Shown: positions 6,735 through 9,262 of the stretch, one piece after another
Position numbering within the stretch: the stretch's first letter is position 1
Layout of the letters: each line of letters begins with the position of its first letter
Assembly (NCBI GenBank): GCA_025456105.1
Contig: JALOLG010000141.1
Location: forward strand, 1-9,262
From: Ilumatobacteraceae bacterium
GTDB lineage: Bacteria; Actinomycetota; Acidimicrobiia; Acidimicrobiales; Ilumatobacteraceae
Length of the DNA: 9,262 bases
Direction of reading: 5' to 3'
Notes under the pieces: model-generated
Database searches by the model: none
What the model saw: only the letters and a program-made list of their open reading frames with translations
Told to the model about the DNA's origin: nothing
Program-made: the position numbers and the translations under genes

Positions 6735-8606
6735 TCAGGCGGTGATGGTCCGTAGGAACGCGATCGCCTCGGCTCGGTCCCGCGTCCGCCGCATGGGCGG
6801 CAGCGCCCGGACGATGTCCCAGCGGTAGCCGGCGGTGCCGAGCCGCTTGTCGAGCACCGCCACCACCCCGCGGTCGTCGGCGGTGCGGATGAGCCGGCCC
6901 GCCGCCTGCGCCAGCAGCATGGCGGCCCGCGGCACGTCGATCTCGGCGAAGGCGCGCGGGCCGAGCAGCTCGCGTCGCGCCGAGAGCAGCGGATCGTCGG
7001 GGCGGGGGAACGGGATGCGGTCGATCACCACCAGCGAGAGCGTGCGGCCCGGCACGTCGACGCCCTGGAAGAGCCCGGCCGTGGCGAACAGGCACGTCGA
7101 CTCGTCGTCGGCGAAGGCGCGCACCAGGGCCGGCTTGGGCAGGTCGCGCTGGGTGAGGATCGGGAGGCTCACCCGCGCCCGCACCGCCGCGGCTGCCTCG
7201 TCCATCGCCTTCCAGCTCGTGAACAGCGCGAGGGTCCGCCCACCGGCGGCTTCGATCAGGGTGGCCAGCTCCTCGTTCGCGGCGCTCCGGTAGTCGGCCG
7301 ACCGGACGTCGGGCAGGTGCATCGCGCAGTAGAGGAGCCCGTGCTCCGGGTAGTCGAACGGGCTCCCGACGTCGATCACCGTCGTGCGATCCTCGGGGAG
7401 CCGGAGCCGGCGGGGGAGCGACGCCGGGATCGTGGCGCTGGTGAGGACGGTGGCGTGCCGCTCCCAGACGTGGGCGAGCAGGGTGGGGCCGACGTCGAGG
7501 GGCGCCAGCTCGAGTCGGGGAGCGTCGGCGCTGCCGGAGACGAACGTGACGTAGCCGGTCCGGTCGCCGAGCGCGAGATCGACCTGCTCGATGGTGCGCC
7601 CGACCATGGTCTGGGCCCGCAGCCGCCGCTGCTTGGCGTCGTCGTCGCTCGTCTCGATCGCCGCCAGCGCCTCGCCGGTCCGGCCGAGCCGCTCCCGCGC
7701 GGTCGCGAGCGCGGCGAGCACCGGCCCCGGCAGGGGCTCGGGCAGGCGTGCACCGAGCGATGGTTCGAGCGCGCCGCGCAGGAGGCCGGCGAGATCCGCG
7801 AGCGACGCGAGCAGGGTCGGGTCCTCGAGGATCCGACGGACGACGCCGGCGAGCTGCACGAACCGGCCGGGTGCGATCTGCACGCCCACGGTGTCGCTCA
7901 TGACGTCCTCGAGGACGTGGGCCTCGTCGAACACGACGACGTCGTGCTCGGGCAGGATCGCACCGCCGCTGCCGACGTGGAGGCCGTACAGGTGGGTGTT
8001 GACCACCACCACGTCGGCCGCTGCTGCGCGGCGTCGAGCGCCCTCGGCGAAGCACGGCTGACCCATCGGGCAGCGCTCGGCACCGGGGCACTCGTCGGAG
8101 CCGACGCTGACCGAGCGCCACGCGGCGTCGGTGGGCGTCCACTCGAGCTCGGCGGCGTCACCGGTCGTGGTGGTGCCCGCCCATGCGGCCAGCCGCGACA
8201 GCTCGGCCTGCGTGGTGGCCGCCATGTCCTCGAGCTCGAGCCGGCCCTCGCCGTCACGGCTCAGCTCGCGGAGCCGCTGCAGGCACACGTAGTTGCTGCG
8301 CCCCTTGAGCACGGCCCACTGCACGTCGACGTCGAGGTGCTCGGCGAGCAGCGGCAGGTCCTTGCCGGCGAGCTGGTCCTGGAGCGCCTTGGTGGCGGTG
8401 GCCACGACGACCCGCTTGCCCGACAGGATCGCCGGCACGAGGTAGGCGAGCGACTTGCCGGTGCCGGTGCCCGCCTGGACCACGAGGTGACGGTCGGCAG
8501 CGAGTGCGTCGGCGACGCGGCTCGCCATCTCGCGCTGACCCGGGCGGTCTTCGGCCGCGGGGAGGGCGGCAGTGACGCGCCCGAGCGCGTCGTCGACGTC
8601 CGCCAT
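6735..8606 (-). CDS. DinG/XPD-family ATP-dependent DNA helicase with Fe-S cysteines
   Basis: A 623-residue superfamily 2 helicase of the DinG/YoaA/XPD group, expected to unwind DNA 5' to 3' in repair or in resolving replication obstacles and R-loops. Walker A is AGTGTGKS (45-52), followed by VVVATATKALQDQL. Walker B/DEAH is FDEAH (226-230), motif III-like LTSATI is at 388-393, and FQGVDVPG (513-520) and motif VI QAAGRLIR (567-574) follow. Four cysteines between motifs I and II (Cys108 in SNYVC, then Cys173, Cys179 and Cys185) match the 4Fe-4S ligand pattern of this family. All motifs are intact. The ATG at 8606 was chosen because recognisable helicase sequence begins there; the open frame runs further upstream to 9215 but that part is arginine/serine-rich antisense of the divergent ATPase gene. 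No clear Shine-Dalgarno is seen. The hydratase follows after 19 bases, so readthrough into the catabolic genes is possible though functionally unrelated. Confidence 0.94.
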   Translation of the reverse strand: MADVDDALGRVTAALPAAEDRPGQREMASRVADALAADRHLVVQAGTGTGKSLAYLVPAILSGKRVVVATATKALQDQLAGKDLPLLAEHLDVDVQWAVLKGRSNYVCLQRLRELSRDGEGRLELEDMAATTQAELSRLAAWAGTTTTGDAAELEWTPTDAAWRSVSVGSDECPGAERCPMGQPCFAEGARRRAAAADVVVVNTHLYGLHVGSGGAILPEHDVVVFDEAHVLEDVMSDTVGVQIAPGRFVQLAGVVRRILEDPTLLASLADLAGLLRGALEPSLGARLPEPLPGPVLAALATARERLGRTGEALAAIETSDDDAKQRRLRAQTMVGRTIEQVDLALGDRTGYVTFVSGSADAPRLELAPLDVGPTLLAHVWERHATVLTSATIPASLPRRLRLPEDRTTVIDVGSPFDYPEHGLLYCAMHLPDVRSADYRSAANEELATLIEAAGGRTLALFTSWKAMDEAAAAVRARVSLPILTQRDLPKPALVRAFADDESTCLFATAGLFQGVDVPGRTLSLVVIDRIPFPRPDDPLLSARRELLGPRAFAEIDVPRAAMLLAQAAGRLIRTADDRGVVAVLDKRLGTAGYRWDIVRALPPMRRTRDRAEAIAFLRTITA

Positions 8607-8676
8607 CCAGTCGACGGTACCACCGGACCCCGCTCGCGCCGGAGGTGCCGGTGCGTCGTGCGATAGCAATGGCGCG
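8607..8676. promoter_or_regulatory. Divergent intergenic region between helicase and ATPase genes (putative promoters)
   Basis: Only 70 bases separate the two divergent starts, so any promoters for both genes must lie here or within the coding ends. An AT-containing patch, GATAGCAAT at 8662-8670, is the only departure from G/C-rich sequence and sits 7 bases before the plus-strand ATG. It could serve as a -10-like element of a leaderless or near-leaderless transcript, but it does not match TANNNT exactly and no -35 is evident. GGAGG at 8641-8645 is too far from the 8677 ATG to be a normal ribosome binding site. The existence of a regulatory region is inferred from divergence; the elements are weak. 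Confidence 0.3.
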
Positions 8677-9262
8677 ATGGCGGGTGCACCGGTGGCCGAT
8701 CGTGGATCGGTGAGGCACGCCGAGGTCGCCGAGGTGGTCACCCACCTCAGTTCGCCGGGTCTGCGCGCTGCCGTCGTCGAGGGCGAGGCCGGGATCGGGA
8801 AGTCCACCCTGCTGGGGGAGATCGCCGCGGCGCTGGCCGACGTCGACGGCGCGCGGGTGCTGTGGATGCGAGCGGCCGAGCCGGATCGTGAGATCGCGTT
8901 CGGAGGTCTCGGCGACCTCCTCGACGACGAGCTGCTCGACCGCTGGGCCGGCCAGCTCGCCGGCCCTCGCCGGCGTGCGCTCGACGCCGCGTTGCTGCGG
9001 GTCGACAGCCGCGAGCCGGTGGATGCGCGAGCGGTCGGTCTCGCGGTCGCCGACACGCTCGGACCGCTCGCTCGGTCGCGACCGACGGTGGTCGTGATCG
9101 ACGACGTCCAGTGGTGCGACGAGCAGACGCTGGCGGCCCTGCGGATCGCTGTCCGTCGCCTGTCGGCGGTCCAGCTGCGGCTGCTCCTCGCACGGCGGAC
9201 GGGCGAGGCGGCCACGGAGGAGCCCCTGCTCGCGGCCGTGCCGGTCGACCGTCGGCTCCGCA
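8677..9262 (+). CDS. AAA/STAND-type ATPase, probable large LuxR-family transcriptional regulator, N-terminal part
   Basis: The first 195 codons of an ATP-binding regulator are present; the gene runs off the right edge. Walker A is GEAGIGKST (36-44) and Walker B is VVVIDDVQWCDEQT (138-151). The spacing, and phrases such as VLWMRAAEPDREIAFGGLGDLL (61-82), resemble the N-terminal ATPase of actinobacterial LuxR-type regulators (MalT/LAL-like), which carry a C-terminal helix-turn-helix that is not visible here. In that family ATP binding and a sensed ligand or protein control DNA binding; the signal and targets here are unknown. ATG 8677 is the first start in this frame that includes the usual short lead-in before Walker A; it has no good Shine-Dalgarno, and GTGs at codons 6 and 12 are alternatives. 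A further ATG at 8669 is in another frame and stops at once. It is transcribed away from the helicase, so it may not regulate the catabolic genes. Without its C terminus, it could also be an ATPase of another regulator class. Confidence 0.85.
   Translation, partial: MAGAPVADRGSVRHAEVAEVVTHLSSPGLRAAVVEGEAGIGKSTLLGEIAAALADVDGARVLWMRAAEPDREIAFGGLGDLLDDELLDRWAGQLAGPRRRALDAALLRVDSREPVDARAVGLAVADTLGPLARSRPTVVVIDDVQWCDEQTLAALRIAVRRLSAVQLRLLLARRTGEAATEEPLLAAVPVDRRLR

Noticed and set aside
6723..6736. Small inverted repeat GACCG-TAGC-CGGTC at the helicase stop
   Set aside because: A 5-base-pair stem with no T-run is common by chance in this composition and is not supportable as a terminator.
8669..8713. 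ATG at 8669 as an alternative start or small leader ORF before the ATPase
   Set aside because: It is in a different frame from the ATPase and ends after about 14 codons; there is no ribosome binding site at proper spacing and no leader-peptide signature.
8607..9215. Upstream extension of the helicase frame to 9215, giving 826 residues
   Set aside because: The extra 203 residues are low-complexity Ser/Arg/Ala sequence antisense to the divergent ATPase with Walker motifs; helicase homology begins at the ATG at 8606.

Overview
The window is very G+C-rich throughout (about 70% by eye), with strongly G/C-biased third codon positions and GTG starts at several genes. Together with the gene families present, this fits a high-GC actinobacterium, perhaps Acidimicrobiia-like; that placement is inference. 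No rRNA, tRNA, CRISPR array, insertion sequence or integrase was seen.

Layout: six genes lie on the minus strand and one partial gene on the plus strand. In minus-strand transcription order (right to left) they are a DinG/XPD-type helicase (8606-6735), an enoyl-CoA hydratase/isomerase-family protein (6715-5963), the carboxyltransferase (beta) subunit of a biotin-dependent acyl-CoA carboxylase (5966-4430, interrupted by a frameshift), a cytochrome P450 (4381-3161), the biotin carboxylase/biotin carrier (alpha) subunit (3159-1228), and an AtuA/DUF1446-family protein (1231 to the left edge, incomplete). Diverging from the helicase across a 70-base gap is the 5' part of an AAA/STAND-type ATPase of the kind found at the N terminus of large LuxR-family regulators (8677 to the right edge, incomplete).

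The five genes from 6715 to 1 look like one catabolic operon. Hydratase and beta subunit overlap by 4 bases (GTGA), P450 and alpha subunit are 1 base apart, and alpha subunit and atuA-like gene again overlap by 4 bases (GTGA). Methylcrotonyl/geranyl-CoA-type carboxylase subunits, a crotonase with methylglutaconyl-CoA hydratase-like features and an AtuA-family protein are the logic of acyclic terpene (Atu) and leucine/isovalerate (Liu) catabolism: carboxylate a beta-methyl-branched enoyl-CoA, then hydrate it. The P450 between the two carboxylase subunits suggests oxidative entry of a hydrophobic, perhaps isoprenoid, substrate. The substrate is not proven by the sequence.

The most notable defect is in the beta subunit. 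Reading frame changes at about 5408-5412, exactly where the family's conserved Gly-Gly-Ala-Tyr active-site loop should be. About 23 residues are missing, and restoring about 68 bases would give a normal 534-residue protein. This is either a real inactivating deletion or an assembly error, and it decides whether the pathway can work.
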